This document shows, piece after piece, positions 9,297 through 18,325 of a DNA stretch of 64,000 nucleotides (within the stretch, counting starts at the first letter, position 1; the number at the start of each line of letters is the position of its first letter). The notes under the pieces are model-generated. The model did not search any database, was not told where the DNA came from, and worked only from the letters and a program-made list of their open reading frames with translations. The position numbers and the translations under genes were made by a program. This DNA is from Pirellula sp. (GTDB lineage: Bacteria > Planctomycetota > Planctomycetia > Pirellulales > PNKZ01). The DNA lies in NCBI GenBank assembly GCA_013822735.1, contig PNKZ01000001.1, positions 372,001-436,000 on the forward strand, read 5' to 3'.

Positions 9297-10454
9297 TTAG
9301 GGCTCGACGATCAATGAAACATTGAGCCGAGCCCGAGGACAATCGGGATGGGTCGTCGTCAGCTCGATGCTGCCGAGATTGTCGCCGACGAAGCTGACCG
9401 ACTCGGAGCCTTTGGGGAGCAAGATCTCGACCGGAACGCGAGCGATCGAGTCGGAGAGCTGCTCCCGCTTTCCCACGGTAACTTGGAGGAACTTCGGATT
9501 CGCGTCGGTGAATTTGACGTCGAGTTCCTTCTCTTTCGGCGCGTTGCGGAAGTGGAGATACGCTTTGGTGGTTTTTTCCTCGCGTCGCGAGCGTTGACCG
9601 AGCATCAGCGTATTGCCGACCACGTGGCGCCCTTGCCAAGTGACGTCGCTGGTCGTTTCCCCGTTGAGCGGCAATTCGAACACGCCGGAGCCGCGGGTTC
9701 CGTCCGGAGCGTAACCGACGTACGGGATACGAACGACGCCGGAAAACGGGCCCTTTTTGACCTGAGGTTGTTTCAGCACGACGAATTGGCGAACCCAGCG
9801 GGCATGTTCGATCTGGAGGTCCTTGTTCGACTCTTCGAGCGACTGTTCCGGACTGAACTCGCAAGAGACGCCGGGCACATCGCATTCGAGCTTGCCGAAT
9901 TCCATGCGCTCGAAGTTTTCGGAGAAGAGCCGCAGGACGACGTAGCGCGATTCGTCGCGCGATAAATTCGGAAAGTACGCCGAAGCGGGGAGGGCTCCTA
10001 ATTCCGTCCGCACACTTCCTTCCACGGCCAACTCGAACTGCTTCGTGACCGGATCGTTTGTTTGAATCAGTGCGGCTTGGCGAAAACGGAACTGCGCTTC
10101 TTCGGCATGCCAATCGAGCTCGATTTCCGTGGAGCCGCCCGGAGGAACGCGAGCGTCGTCTAATTCGGCGAGCGTGCATTTGCACGTGGTCGACGCCAAC
10201 TTCAGCTCCAGATCGGCGGTCCCCTCATTGCGCACGACGAACTTGTGCTTGCGCTTGTCGCCCGGCTTCATATTGCCGAACTCGAACACATTGTCGACGG
10301 CCACGACGCGCGGAGCGGAAGTCGGTACGGCGGGAATATCTGCAGGCGGCGAGGCTCCGTTGCCTAACGAGTCCTTGCCGAGTCGCCAAACGCCGACGGC
10401 TCCCAGCACGAATAGCGTGACTGCCGCGGGCAGGATCAGCTTGCGCGAGACCAT
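9297..10454 (-). CDS. DUF1573 domain protein, membrane-anchored
   Basis: A 385-residue protein with one N-terminal TM (residues 6-24), followed by a DUF1573 Ig-like domain recognisable from FEFGNMKPGDKRKHKFVVRN, STTCKCTLAELDDARVPPGG and AALIQTNDPVTKQFELAVEG. The remaining 230 residues look like further beta-sandwich repeats ending in a second STTHPDCPRARLNV-type strand. DUF1573 proteins are abundant and secreted or anchored in planctomycetes, with no defined function. The gene precedes the TPR and glycosyltransferase genes on the same strand and is probably their operon leader. Confidence 0.85.
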   Translation of the reverse strand: MVSRKLILPAAVTLFVLGAVGVWRLGKDSLGNGASPPADIPAVPTSAPRVVAVDNVFEFGNMKPGDKRKHKFVVRNEGTADLELKLASTTCKCTLAELDDARVPPGGSTEIELDWHAEEAQFRFRQAALIQTNDPVTKQFELAVEGSVRTELGALPASAYFPNLSRDESRYVVLRLFSENFERMEFGKLECDVPGVSCEFSPEQSLEESNKDLQIEHARWVRQFVVLKQPQVKKGPFSGVVRIPYVGYAPDGTRGSGVFELPLNGETTSDVTWQGRHVVGNTLMLGQRSRREEKTTKAYLHFRNAPKEKELDVKFTDANPKFLQVTVGKREQLSDSIARVPVEILLPKGSESVSFVGDNLGSIELTTTHPDCPRARLNVSLIVEP

Positions 10455-10514
10455 ATCGTTCCGTTACTTAGACTGCAAAATACAAAAACCAACTCACCGC
10501 CAAGAACGACGATG

Positions 10515-10543
10515 CCCGGAGGGCTCGCGAAGAACCCTCCGGG
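10515..10543 (-). terminator. GC-rich hairpin after DUF1559 gene
   Basis: A perfect 9-bp inverted repeat (CCCGGAGGG 10515-10523, CCCTCCGGG 10535-10543) lies in the gap after the DUF1559 gene and before the DUF1573 start. There is no U-tract, so termination is only a suggestion. Confidence 0.4.
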
Positions 10544-10594
10544 ACGTCGATGTCAAACGAACATTGCCGCAGGCTCGCAAGCTTGAGCCGGCAA

Positions 10595-11779
10595 CTAGTT
10601 GTCCAAGTTACCCTTCGGCGAAGCGCCGTACGGTTCGAGGAACACACCGCTGAAAATTTCAGCTTCCGGCAATTCCACGTCGCCGCCGGTGTAACCGAAG
10701 CTCGGATCCGACGCGACCGTGGCGTTGAAGCCCGGGTTCAGGTAGGTATCGCCGTTGAGGTCTTGGAAGCTCTTTACGCTACCGTCGGCGAACAGCACGT
10801 TCGCGTTGCCGCCGTGAACCGGACCGAAGTCGCGGTAGTCTTGCAGGTAGTTGAGTTGCTTGTTGGACTTCTTAGCAATGCCCTTCTTCGGTTGCTCATC
10901 GGCCGCGGCACCGCTCGCAACGCCGGCACCCGTCACGGCGTAGATCAAGAAGTTGGCCGGATAGGCGGCCGGATCGTTGATTCCCTTCGGGCCATCCGAG
11001 CTGGTTTCCACAGCGAGCGAGCCTTGGGGCAAGTAAACTTCGCCGTCAGGCGTGACGATGTCGGCCGTGAGGAAACGGTCGGCCACGTCGCCGACGTTGG
11101 CATCGCCGGCAAGCGGAATCACATTGGCGGTGACCGGCGATTGGTCAACCATGCGGCGGGTGAGCGGGCCCTTCGAGCCTTGCAGACCTTTGCACAAGTT
11201 GATGCTCACCGTCGAAACGCCGGCAGCACCCGAACCGCTGGACTTCGGAGCCGAACGGCCCATGAACCACGTGGTCATGTGGTTGGTGCCGTAGCCCTTG
11301 GCGATGAAATCGCTGTACATACGAGCGCCGGTAACGGTCGTCGAGCAAGCGCCGGCGAATTCCTTGATCGAAGTGGTCGCTTCACCCGAGGTCGAAGCGG
11401 TCGACGAACCCATAAGATCGCGGTACTTTTCCGAGGCTTGGCCGGGATTCGACGGGCAGAGTAGTTCGGCAGGTTTGCAGACCTTGGCGTTCACCAAGTC
11501 GGCGACCCAACCGTAGGTGTCCGAGCAACCGTCGCGAGTTTGATCGAAGTTGCCGGTGCTGTAAGCGGAGCTCTTGAGGCGATCGGCCATGCCGTTGAAG
11601 CCCAAGAAGAACGAACGGAGGCTAGCGCGGCATTGGGAACCACGGGCCGACTCGCGGACGAATCCGACGGCCGGGACCAGGATGGAGATCAGGATCGCAA
11701 TGATCGTCATGACCACCATGATTTCGACGAGCGTAAAACCGCGTCGTCCCTTGCGGACATTCAAACTACGAATCTTCAT
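10595..11779 (-). CDS. DUF1559 pilin-like protein
   Basis: A 394-residue planctomycetal DUF1559 protein. It starts at MKIRSLNVRKGRR, preceded by a GAGAG ribosome site, and carries a type IV prepilin cleavage/methylation segment (RRGFTLVEIMVVMTIIAIL, with Glu at +5 of the mature protein). The C-terminal H-X9-DG motif is intact (VHGGNANVLFADGSVKSF). Several Cys residues (CRASL, CSDTYG, CKPAELLCPS) may form disulfides in the exported domain. These pseudopilins are highly multiplied in planctomycetes; their role is unclear. A paralogue lies upstream on the same strand. Confidence 0.93.
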   Translation of the reverse strand: MKIRSLNVRKGRRGFTLVEIMVVMTIIAILISILVPAVGFVRESARGSQCRASLRSFFLGFNGMADRLKSSAYSTGNFDQTRDGCSDTYGWVADLVNAKVCKPAELLCPSNPGQASEKYRDLMGSSTASTSGEATTSIKEFAGACSTTVTGARMYSDFIAKGYGTNHMTTWFMGRSAPKSSGSGAAGVSTVSINLCKGLQGSKGPLTRRMVDQSPVTANVIPLAGDANVGDVADRFLTADIVTPDGEVYLPQGSLAVETSSDGPKGINDPAAYPANFLIYAVTGAGVASGAAADEQPKKGIAKKSNKQLNYLQDYRDFGPVHGGNANVLFADGSVKSFQDLNGDTYLNPGFNATVASDPSFGYTGGDVELPEAEIFSGVFLEPYGASPKGNLDN

Positions 11780-12116
11780 TTCGACTCTCTCAAACGGGGT
11801 GACAAAAAACAAAAACGATGCGATACGAGGGATCATCCCTGGGGGCCCGCCGCTCATCTTGCGGCCGGCAACTTTACGGGTCGGCTGACGTGTGTCGCTC
11901 TCAGCGGCTGCAACTCTCAGGTGTCGTAAAGAAGAGGCACCAACTCCGACTAACACGATCGGCACTTCCTGTGTCGGCAACGAGTCAAGTTCTAGCCGCC
12001 GCGTGTCAGCTAAGAATCAGTCGGTTGTGAGAAAACGATAAAACTTGGAAACCACCTAGCAAGATTTCGTCCCCCAGCGCAACAAGCGCCGGGCAGAGGG
12101 CCGCAACGCCCCGCTT
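11780..12116. other. Intergenic gap between the two DUF1559 genes
   Basis: These 337 bp carry the upstream region of the DUF1559 gene at 10595-11779. Beyond the ribosome site next to 11779 I see no convincing promoter, terminator or RNA gene. Confidence 0.4.
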
Positions 12117-13289
12117 CTATCGAACGCGCGCCGGATCGAGCGACCACTTGCTGAAGACGAGCGCCTCCGGTAGTTCGACGGCGTCGCTCGTGAAACCAGT
12201 CTCACTCGAAGCGGGAAAGCCGTTGTTGAGGAGGCGATCTTCGTTCTGATCCATGAAGTTTTGCACGCTGCCGTCGAGAAACAGCAAGTTGCACGACGTC
12301 TCGCCGAAGTGTTGCGGCGCCCAGCCGCGGTAGTCTTGGAGAGTGTCGTTCCAGCCGGCGAACCACCGCTTCATGCCGGTGCCGGAGCCGGTAATCACCG
12401 GAGCCTTGAGCGTCGTCTTATCGCGCGGGCCGATCGTGTACGAATCGGCCAAAAACTCCCCCGATTCGTGTTCTTCAATCTTCACGGTGAGCATGTGCAG
12501 CGGGTTTTCGGCGACTCCCGCGCAACCCATGATCGGCACCATACTACTGGGCGCCTTCGAACTCGTGACCCGCGCCAACGGCAGCGGGCCGGTCGTGCAG
12601 CTACGTTCCCGCGGGCTCTTCGAACAGCCCGGCTTGGAGTTCACTAAGTCGCCGAGGTCGTCAAGAACGACGTCGCCGCGCACCAAAAACCAGCCGGCGG
12701 CGTAGTTCGTATTGTAGCCCTTCAGAAGCAGATGATCGCGAATCAGGTCGGCCTTGGCCGTATCGCTCGCTGCGGCGCCGATCGCGCGGCAGGGGTTCAC
12801 AAGGATCGACCCGTCGGGTAGCGTCTGGTCTTTGCCGCCGATACTGTCGGCGCAGGTGTTCGCCGTCGGATCCATGGTCAGCAACTCGGCGTACACCTTG
12901 CTCACGTCGAGTTTGCTCGACGGGCAGAGCAGGTCGCCGACGCGAGTTCCTTGTCGCACTAAGTCGGCGACCCAACCGACTTCGGTCACCGCTCCGTCGC
13001 GCTTCCAATCCCAAGCGCCGGACGAAAGATAATTCATCCGCGTGGAATATTGCTGAAGTCCGGTGCCGATCTGCCGGAGGTTGTTGCGGCAAATCGTGTC
13101 GCGCGCATTCTCACGAACGCGGTTGAGCACCGGCATGGCAATGGCGGCGAGGATCGCAATGATCGTCATCGTCACCAACACTTCGAGCAGCGTAAATCCG
13201 TCGCGGCGTGCAAAGTGCGGCGTCGCGGATGTTCTTGGCGAATTCAGAGGGATGTCTCCCGAGCAGATGCGGTCGTGTCCGTACTCCAT
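12117..13289 (-). CDS. DUF1559 pilin-like protein (second copy)
   Basis: A 390-residue DUF1559 protein. It has a prepilin segment (RRDGFTLLEVLVTMTIIAIL) after an unusually long, roughly 26-residue leader. It shares with its neighbour the pattern VGWVADLVRQG, LCPS and a C-terminal LLFLDGSVQNF. The His-to-DG spacing is H-X11-DG rather than the usual X9. The ATG at 13289 is preferred because GGGGGA lies 7 nt before it; in-frame starts at 13304 and 13355 are possible. It likely arose by duplication with the neighbouring DUF1559 gene, although the two are now well diverged. Confidence 0.9.
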   Translation of the reverse strand: MEYGHDRICSGDIPLNSPRTSATPHFARRDGFTLLEVLVTMTIIAILAAIAMPVLNRVRENARDTICRNNLRQIGTGLQQYSTRMNYLSSGAWDWKRDGAVTEVGWVADLVRQGTRVGDLLCPSSKLDVSKVYAELLTMDPTANTCADSIGGKDQTLPDGSILVNPCRAIGAAASDTAKADLIRDHLLLKGYNTNYAAGWFLVRGDVVLDDLGDLVNSKPGCSKSPRERSCTTGPLPLARVTSSKAPSSMVPIMGCAGVAENPLHMLTVKIEEHESGEFLADSYTIGPRDKTTLKAPVITGSGTGMKRWFAGWNDTLQDYRGWAPQHFGETSCNLLFLDGSVQNFMDQNEDRLLNNGFPASSETGFTSDAVELPEALVFSKWSLDPARVR

Positions 13290-13728
13290 GGCAAATTCCC
13301 CCATTCGAGAGACGTGCGATCTTCGAATTAGGAGGCCATCGGCCGAGATTGTCACCCTGCGCGCTTAGTAGATGATGGCGACAACGTGAGAATCTAATGA
13401 GCGCGCTTTTGGCTCAGAGTTTCGCGTCGTTTCGCAATCGGAATTCTTTTGCGAGTTCGAGAGCCCGCGACCGGCGCGCTTGTCGCCAACGTCCGGATGG
13501 AGAGCCGTGCGCCGCGCCGGTCCGATCGCGGCGATGCTCCGCAGGTGAGCGTTTCGCCGTAGTAATAAGCCCCGCTACTGGCGTAATCCGCGCGAATGCG
13601 GTATGATAAAAGGCTAAGTCTGGGAAAGCTGTTGCCGGACCCCCTCTTTGGGCCGGTTTCCGTCGAACCAGCCCGCCGAAGTTCGGCTGCCTACCTTGCG
13701 CTCGACGAAGCTCCACCGAGAGTCGCCC
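13290..13728. other. Divergent intergenic region, weak promoter candidate
   Basis: These 439 bp separate the divergent DUF1559 and basic-protein genes. A -10-like TATGAT lies at 13602-13607 on the plus strand, about 120 bp before the basic-protein start, with only a poor -35 (TGGCGT) 17 bp upstream. Nothing else is recognised. Confidence 0.3.
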
Positions 13729-14208
13729 ATGCCCAGTAAAGTGAACGGCTCCAAGAAGTTAAAGAGTCCGGCCAAGGCCGCTCGTCCGGTCAAACCCGCA
13801 GCCAAGAAGGCCAAGCCGGAAGTGAAATCCGCCAAATCCGTGAAGCCCGCCGCCAAGCCCGTCGCAGCCAAGGCTGCCGTCAAAGAGGCTCCGAAGAGCG
13901 CGGCTGCCAAGGGGAAGGAAGCCGTCAAAGCCAAAGACGCCAAGCTCAAGGACGTGAAGGCGAAAGACGCGGCCAAGGTGAAAGAGCCCAAGCCGCCGAA
14001 AGAGCCGACGAAGCGCAAACGCAAAGGGGCGGGCGTCATTCGCCTCAAGGCCTACTGGGGCGTCTTCAACCAGGGCCTGAAGCGCGTGGCCGTATTCGAA
14101 TATGCCGAGCGCAAAAACGCCGACAAAAAGGCGGCCGATCTGTCGGTCAGCTCGAAGCAGCCCCACTTCGTGCAGTTGGTCAAAGAGATCATTCGCGACG
14201 CGGAGTAG
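13729..14208 (+). CDS. Lys/Ala/Pro-rich basic protein with conserved C-terminal domain
   Basis: A 159-residue protein. Residues 1-100 are a low-complexity Lys/Ala/Pro tract with histone H1-like AAKKA/PAAK repeats and no predicted fold. Residues 105-159 form a compact domain (VIRLKAYWGVFNQGLKRVAVFEY, ending VQLVKEIIRD). The strong positive charge suggests nucleic-acid binding or compaction through the tail; this is inference. MPSKVNGSKK is taken as start because the upstream frame extension lacks the tract's composition. It is monocistronic in appearance. Confidence 0.75.
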   Translation: MPSKVNGSKKLKSPAKAARPVKPAAKKAKPEVKSAKSVKPAAKPVAAKAAVKEAPKSAAAKGKEAVKAKDAKLKDVKAKDAAKVKEPKPPKEPTKRKRKGAGVIRLKAYWGVFNQGLKRVAVFEYAERKNADKKAADLSVSSKQPHFVQLVKEIIRDAE

Positions 14209-14489
14209 CCTCTGGGCAGGCGCTAGGCGTCGGGCGCTAGGCGCTCGCGAGAAAGGCGCCGTCGCGTCGTTCTGACGCTGCACACAAGCCCCGCTTTCGC
14301 AAGCGAGGGATTTGCTTTCCCGCTCCCGTCTCCGTTCTCTCGTCTCCCGTCTTCTCTCCGCCCCGTTGATTTACCCCTGCTCCCAATCTATCGTGGCGTC
14401 GGGCCGTGCGGCGTCGGCGAGCCCCGTATCTCGCTGCGCCCGCACCCCCATCTTTCCTCCTCGTCGCCCTCGCACGTCGTTCCAGATTT

Positions 14490-15473
14490 ATGAGCACACC
14501 GACCGAAGCGAAGAAGCCGGCCAGCTACTACGAATTGATGAAGCTCAAGCCGTTTGAGCCCGACGTCAACGTGATTCGGCAGCACTTTGTGAAGATCGTC
14601 GAGCAGATCCGCGCGAAGATCGCCGCCGAGCCGACGCAGCCGCGTTGGCCGGCCATGCTCGGTGAAATGACGCACGCCATGCTCGTGCTCAGCGACGCGC
14701 GCCGCAAGAACGATTACGACGCCTCGATCGGCGGCAAGCAAGGTCGCGACGTCCGTCTGATGGACCTCGACAAGATCGTGCGCGCCCGCAAGGTGCTCGA
14801 CGAGGCGGGCCTTGAGAAGGCGCAGAAGTTCGCCGATACGGTGAATCTCGACCTGCACGAAGCGATCATCAATCAAAAGCTGGCGACGCCGGAAACGGTG
14901 ATGCCGCTCTACGCGGAATCGATCGGCCTGCCGTACGTGCAACTTTCGGCGCTGACGTTCGACGAATCGCTCATTGCGACGGTGCCCGCGGTCATGGCGC
15001 GGCAGAATTCCTTTACGCCGGTCCTCGTCGACGACGATCAAGTCGTGATCGCGGCGCCGCGCCCGTTGAAGCCGGATATCGAAGACCAGCTCCGGTTGCG
15101 TTTCGGCAAGCAATTACGGCAGGTCATCTGCTCGAAAGCGGCGATCGACGAAGCAATCAACAAATACTACCCGCGCGAAGCGGCCGCGGCGCAGATGGCC
15201 GCCGTCCCGCAAACATCATCGAGCGGCGGCGGCTCGTCCGCCGCGCCGGCGGCGGGAAGTAGCGGCGCGAAACCTCGGCTCAATAAGTCGGAGCTCGCGA
15301 AGAAGAAGCTCAAGATCGGCGGCATCGCGGGCATGATGACGGCGATGGTTCTCGTCATCGGCGGCACGCTTTTTACCGACATGCCGCTCACGTCGCCGAT
15401 GCTGCTCCGCTTAGGCGGCCTCGCCGTCGGCGCCGTAGTCTTCGCCGTCACGTATCTCGTCGTGAACGAGTAA
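14490..15473 (+). CDS. J-like / MshEN (GspE N-terminal) domain membrane protein
   Basis: A 327-residue protein with an unusual domain order. Residues 10-80 resemble a DnaJ-type or J-like fold (YYELMKLKPFEPDVNVIRQ, then MLVLSDARRKNDYDAS) but lack an HPD motif. Residues 95-225 match the MshEN/GspE N-terminal fold (INQKLATPETVMPLYAESIG, SLIATVPAVMARQNSFTPVL), a possible cyclic-di-GMP or nucleotide-binding module. A Ser/Gly/Ala linker follows, then two C-terminal TMs (about 275-297 and 305-323). No type II secretion ATPase domain is present. It may be a membrane-tethered signalling adaptor; function unknown. Confidence 0.75.
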   Translation: MSTPTEAKKPASYYELMKLKPFEPDVNVIRQHFVKIVEQIRAKIAAEPTQPRWPAMLGEMTHAMLVLSDARRKNDYDASIGGKQGRDVRLMDLDKIVRARKVLDEAGLEKAQKFADTVNLDLHEAIINQKLATPETVMPLYAESIGLPYVQLSALTFDESLIATVPAVMARQNSFTPVLVDDDQVVIAAPRPLKPDIEDQLRLRFGKQLRQVICSKAAIDEAINKYYPREAAAAQMAAVPQTSSSGGGSSAAPAAGSSGAKPRLNKSELAKKKLKIGGIAGMMTAMVLVIGGTLFTDMPLTSPMLLRLGGLAVGAVVFAVTYLVVNE

Positions 15474-15514
15474 GTCGCGACCGCCGCGCCGTTGCGTTAG
15501 TTCTCTCTCGCCCG

Positions 15515-15544
15515 TTAGCTTCGGAACGTGTCTCCGGGAGTTTC
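15515..15544. repeat. Dispersed 30-bp repeat (copy 2)
   Basis: It matches 2157-2186 at 26 of 30 positions in the same orientation, but the left arm of the hairpin is changed (TTCGGAA), so the stem is largely lost. It lies in the gap before the TerC gene. Confidence 0.45.
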
Positions 15545-15637
15545 CCGTTTCGCGTTCAGCCGGGCATCGCGGCTAACCAGCGCACTCTTAATGTTCTGCC
15601 GTCCGTAAAACCCCTTTCCGCTCTTGTTTTCCCGCTT

Positions 15638-15653
15638 CGGCGCGGCAATTGCT
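15638..15653 (+). promoter_or_regulatory. Weak sigma-54-like -24/-12 site before TerC gene
   Basis: CGGCGC-N5-TTGCT has the GG-N10-GC geometry of RpoN promoters but departs at two consensus positions. It is 115 bp before the preferred TerC start. Reported because better copies recur from 27 to 54 kb. Confidence 0.2.
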
Positions 15654-15767
15654 CAATCCGCACCTCGCTAGGTATGATGGTCGATTCCCGGTGGAACGCC
15701 CGAACGACGGGCTTCCGCCTCGTTTGCCGGCCTCGGGTCGGTTTCCCCTAACTGGAAAGTGGTTGCC

Positions 15768-16790
15768 TTGGCAGAGATTCTTCCCTGGCATTGGGCTGCG
15801 TTTAGCGCGTTTGTGATCTTGATGCTGGTGCTCGACCTGGGGGTCTTTCACCGCCATTCGCGCGAAACCACTATGCGCGAAGCCGGCATTTGGACCGCGG
15901 TCTGGTTGGCTCTGGCGCTGGTTTTCAACGTCATCGTTTGGAAGTGGCAGGGGCCGGCGGCCGGCGGCGAATTCCTCGCCGGCTATCTGACGGAGTGGGC
16001 GTTGTCGATGGACAACGTCTTCGTCTTCGCCGTGATCTTCACTTATTTCCGCGTGCCGATGAAATATCAGCACCGCGTGCTCTTTTGGGGCATTTTGGGC
16101 GCCGTCTTTTTGCGGCTTACCTTCATTCTTGTCGGCAACGTGCTGATCAAGCAATTTGAATGGCTGCTGCCGTTGTTGGGCTTGGTGCTGGTCTACACCG
16201 GCGTGAAGCTCGCGTTCAAGAGCGAAGAAGAGGTCGATCCCGAGCACAACATCATCTTGCGGATCGCGCGGAAGTTTTTTCGCGTGGCGCGCGGCGATCA
16301 CGGCAATCACTTCTTCGCACGCGAAGAAGGGAAGTTTGCCGTCACGCCGCTGTTTCTCGTGCTGCTCGTGGTCGAGAGCACCGACGTGCTCTTCGCCATC
16401 GACAGCGTGCCGACGATCTTCGGCCTCGTCACCAGTACCGCGACCTACTTCACGTTCGTCGTTTTCACGAGCAACGTCTTCGCCATTCTCGGCCTCCGCG
16501 CGCTCTACTTCCTCTTGGCCGGCATGATGGACATGTTTCGCTACTTAAGCTACGGCTTGAGCGCGATTCTCGTGTTCGTCGGCATCAAGATGTGCGTCGA
16601 GTATGCGGCCCACTATTTCCATTGGGTGGAGCCGGGAGTGAAGATCGTGCCGTGGTACGTGTCGCTCGGCATGATCATCGGCCTGCTCACCGTTTCCATC
16701 GTGGCGTCGGTGATTGCCGCGAAGCGCGATCCGAAGACGCATCACCCGCCGGTCGTATTGCCGGAAGATTCTCCCGATCACGCGTCGTAG
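15768..16790 (+). CDS. TerC/Alx family membrane protein
   Basis: A 340-residue polytopic protein of the TerC/Alx family. It has the family's acidic TM residues in the LSMDNVFVFAVIF and VESTDVLFAIDSVPTIFG segments, plus MFRYLSYGLSAILVFVGIKM. About eight TMs are visible. TerC-type proteins export or handle metal ions (Mn2+) during metal loading of secreted proteins, and Alx responds to alkaline pH. The TTG at 15768 is preferred because GGAAAG lies 8 nt upstream; the GTG at 15759 would have no spacing. It stands alone, with the sulfatase downstream. Confidence 0.9.
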   Translation: MAEILPWHWAAFSAFVILMLVLDLGVFHRHSRETTMREAGIWTAVWLALALVFNVIVWKWQGPAAGGEFLAGYLTEWALSMDNVFVFAVIFTYFRVPMKYQHRVLFWGILGAVFLRLTFILVGNVLIKQFEWLLPLLGLVLVYTGVKLAFKSEEEVDPEHNIILRIARKFFRVARGDHGNHFFAREEGKFAVTPLFLVLLVVESTDVLFAIDSVPTIFGLVTSTATYFTFVVFTSNVFAILGLRALYFLLAGMMDMFRYLSYGLSAILVFVGIKMCVEYAAHYFHWVEPGVKIVPWYVSLGMIIGLLTVSIVASVIAAKRDPKTHHPPVVLPEDSPDHAS

Positions 16791-16843
16791 GTCCGCGCGC
16801 GTCGCGGGCCGGTCGACTTCGTTAGCCCCTTGCGAGGTTTGCC

Positions 16844-18322
16844 ATGTTGGCTCGCCGCACCGGCCTGATCATCGTTGCCCTTTTCGCGCCGCTCGTCGGC
16901 GGCAGTGCCGCGCTCTTTGGAGCGGATCCGGCGCGCGACGCCAAGGCGCCGCCGCTGAACGTGCTGTTCATCGCCGTCGACGATCTGCGTCCGGAATTGG
17001 CCTGTTACGGCGCGAAGCATATGCACACGCCGCGGATCGACGCCCTCGCGGCGTCCGGCCTGCGCTTCGATCGGGCCTATTGCCAAGTGTCGGTTTGCAA
17101 TCCCTCGCGCAACAGCGTGCTGAGCGGCTTGCGACCGAAGTCGACCGGCATCTTCGCCAACAACAAGTTTCTCCGGCCGACGCTCCCCGACGTCGTGACG
17201 CTGCCGCAGCACTTCAAGAACCACGGCTATTACAGCGTTTCGCTCGGCAAGATTTTCCACCACAGCGAAAAGGAACCGGGGGACGATCCGCTCTCGTGGA
17301 GCGAGCCGGCTTGGTATCACGGCACGCCGCATCAGAGCTGGTTCGCGCCGGAATCGGCGGCGTATCTCAAGAAACTGAAATCGCTTCCCAAGGCGCAGCA
17401 GCCGCGACTCCTGCGCGCCGCGCCGTTTGAAGCTGCCGATGCTCCGGAAGAAGGCTATCCCGACGCGCAAACGGCGACGCAAGCCGTCGCGACGCTCGCG
17501 CGCTTGAAAGATCGGCCGTTCTTCCTCGGCGTCGGCTTCGTGAAGCCGCATTTGCCGTTCACCGCGCCGCGCAAGTATTGGGACCTGTACCCCGCCGAGT
17601 CGATTCGCCTACCGGAGAATTACCGGCTTGCCGCCGGTGCGCCGAAGCCGGCCCTCGACGATATCTACGAGCTCCGCAGCTACGGTACCGTCCCTGCCCA
17701 GGGGCCGGTCGACGAAGCAATGGCGTTGAATCTCATTCGCGGCTATCGGGCCTGCACGAGTCTGCTCGATACGCAAGTCGGCCGCGTGCTCGACGAACTC
17801 GATCGTCTCGGGCTGGCCGAGCGAACAATCGTCGTCCTCTGGGGCGACCACGGCTACCACCTCGGCGAGCAAGGCTACTTCACCAAGATGACGAATTTCG
17901 AAAGTGCCGTGCGCGTGCCGCTCATCGTGCGCGTGCCGGGTCAGAAAACCGCGGGTAGCGCGACGCAGGCGCTAGTCGAACTCGTCGATGTCTATCCGAC
18001 GCTCGCCGAGCTTTGCGGCTTGCCGATGTCGAGCGAGTTGCAAGGCAAAAGCTTCGTCCCGCTCCTCGACGACGCGCAACAGCCTTGGAAGCACGCCGCA
18101 TTTAGCGAGTATCTCCGCCGCGGGCCGGAAGGCTTTCACGGTCGCAGCATCCGCACGGCCGACCTTCGCTACACCGAATGGACCGACAAGCAAGGCGCCG
18201 GCGGCGGCGTGGAACTCTACGACTATCGGGTCGATCCGCGGGAAACGAAGAACGTCGCCGGAGAAGCGGAGTACGCCGACGAAGTAAAGAAGCTCGCGGC
18301 ATTGCTCAAAGCCGGACCGTAG
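16844..18322 (+). CDS. Secreted Cys-type sulfatase (iduronate-2-sulfatase-like)
   Basis: A 492-residue sulfatase with an N-terminal signal peptide (cleavage near residue 26). Metal ligands are at VDDLRPELACYG (45-56). The active-site motif C85-N-P-S-R89 carries the Cys that is converted to formylglycine. Further motifs are YYSVSLGKIFHH, FVKPHLPFTAP, WGDHGYHLGE and KMTNFESAVRVPLIV. Layout and length match iduronate-2-sulfatase-like enzymes, abundant in planctomycetes and active on sulfated polysaccharides. GAGG 7 nt before the ATG supports the start. It is convergent with the GH99-like gene, 3 bp apart. Confidence 0.93.
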   Translation: MLARRTGLIIVALFAPLVGGSAALFGADPARDAKAPPLNVLFIAVDDLRPELACYGAKHMHTPRIDALAASGLRFDRAYCQVSVCNPSRNSVLSGLRPKSTGIFANNKFLRPTLPDVVTLPQHFKNHGYYSVSLGKIFHHSEKEPGDDPLSWSEPAWYHGTPHQSWFAPESAAYLKKLKSLPKAQQPRLLRAAPFEAADAPEEGYPDAQTATQAVATLARLKDRPFFLGVGFVKPHLPFTAPRKYWDLYPAESIRLPENYRLAAGAPKPALDDIYELRSYGTVPAQGPVDEAMALNLIRGYRACTSLLDTQVGRVLDELDRLGLAERTIVVLWGDHGYHLGEQGYFTKMTNFESAVRVPLIVRVPGQKTAGSATQALVELVDVYPTLAELCGLPMSSELQGKSFVPLLDDAQQPWKHAAFSEYLRRGPEGFHGRSIRTADLRYTEWTDKQGAGGGVELYDYRVDPRETKNVAGEAEYADEVKKLAALLKAGP

Positions 18323-18325
18323 CGG

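Noticed and set aside
14220-14260. Short GGCGCTAGGCG tandem repeat after the basic-protein gene
   Set aside because: Only two imperfect copies, not enough to call a repeat family from this window.
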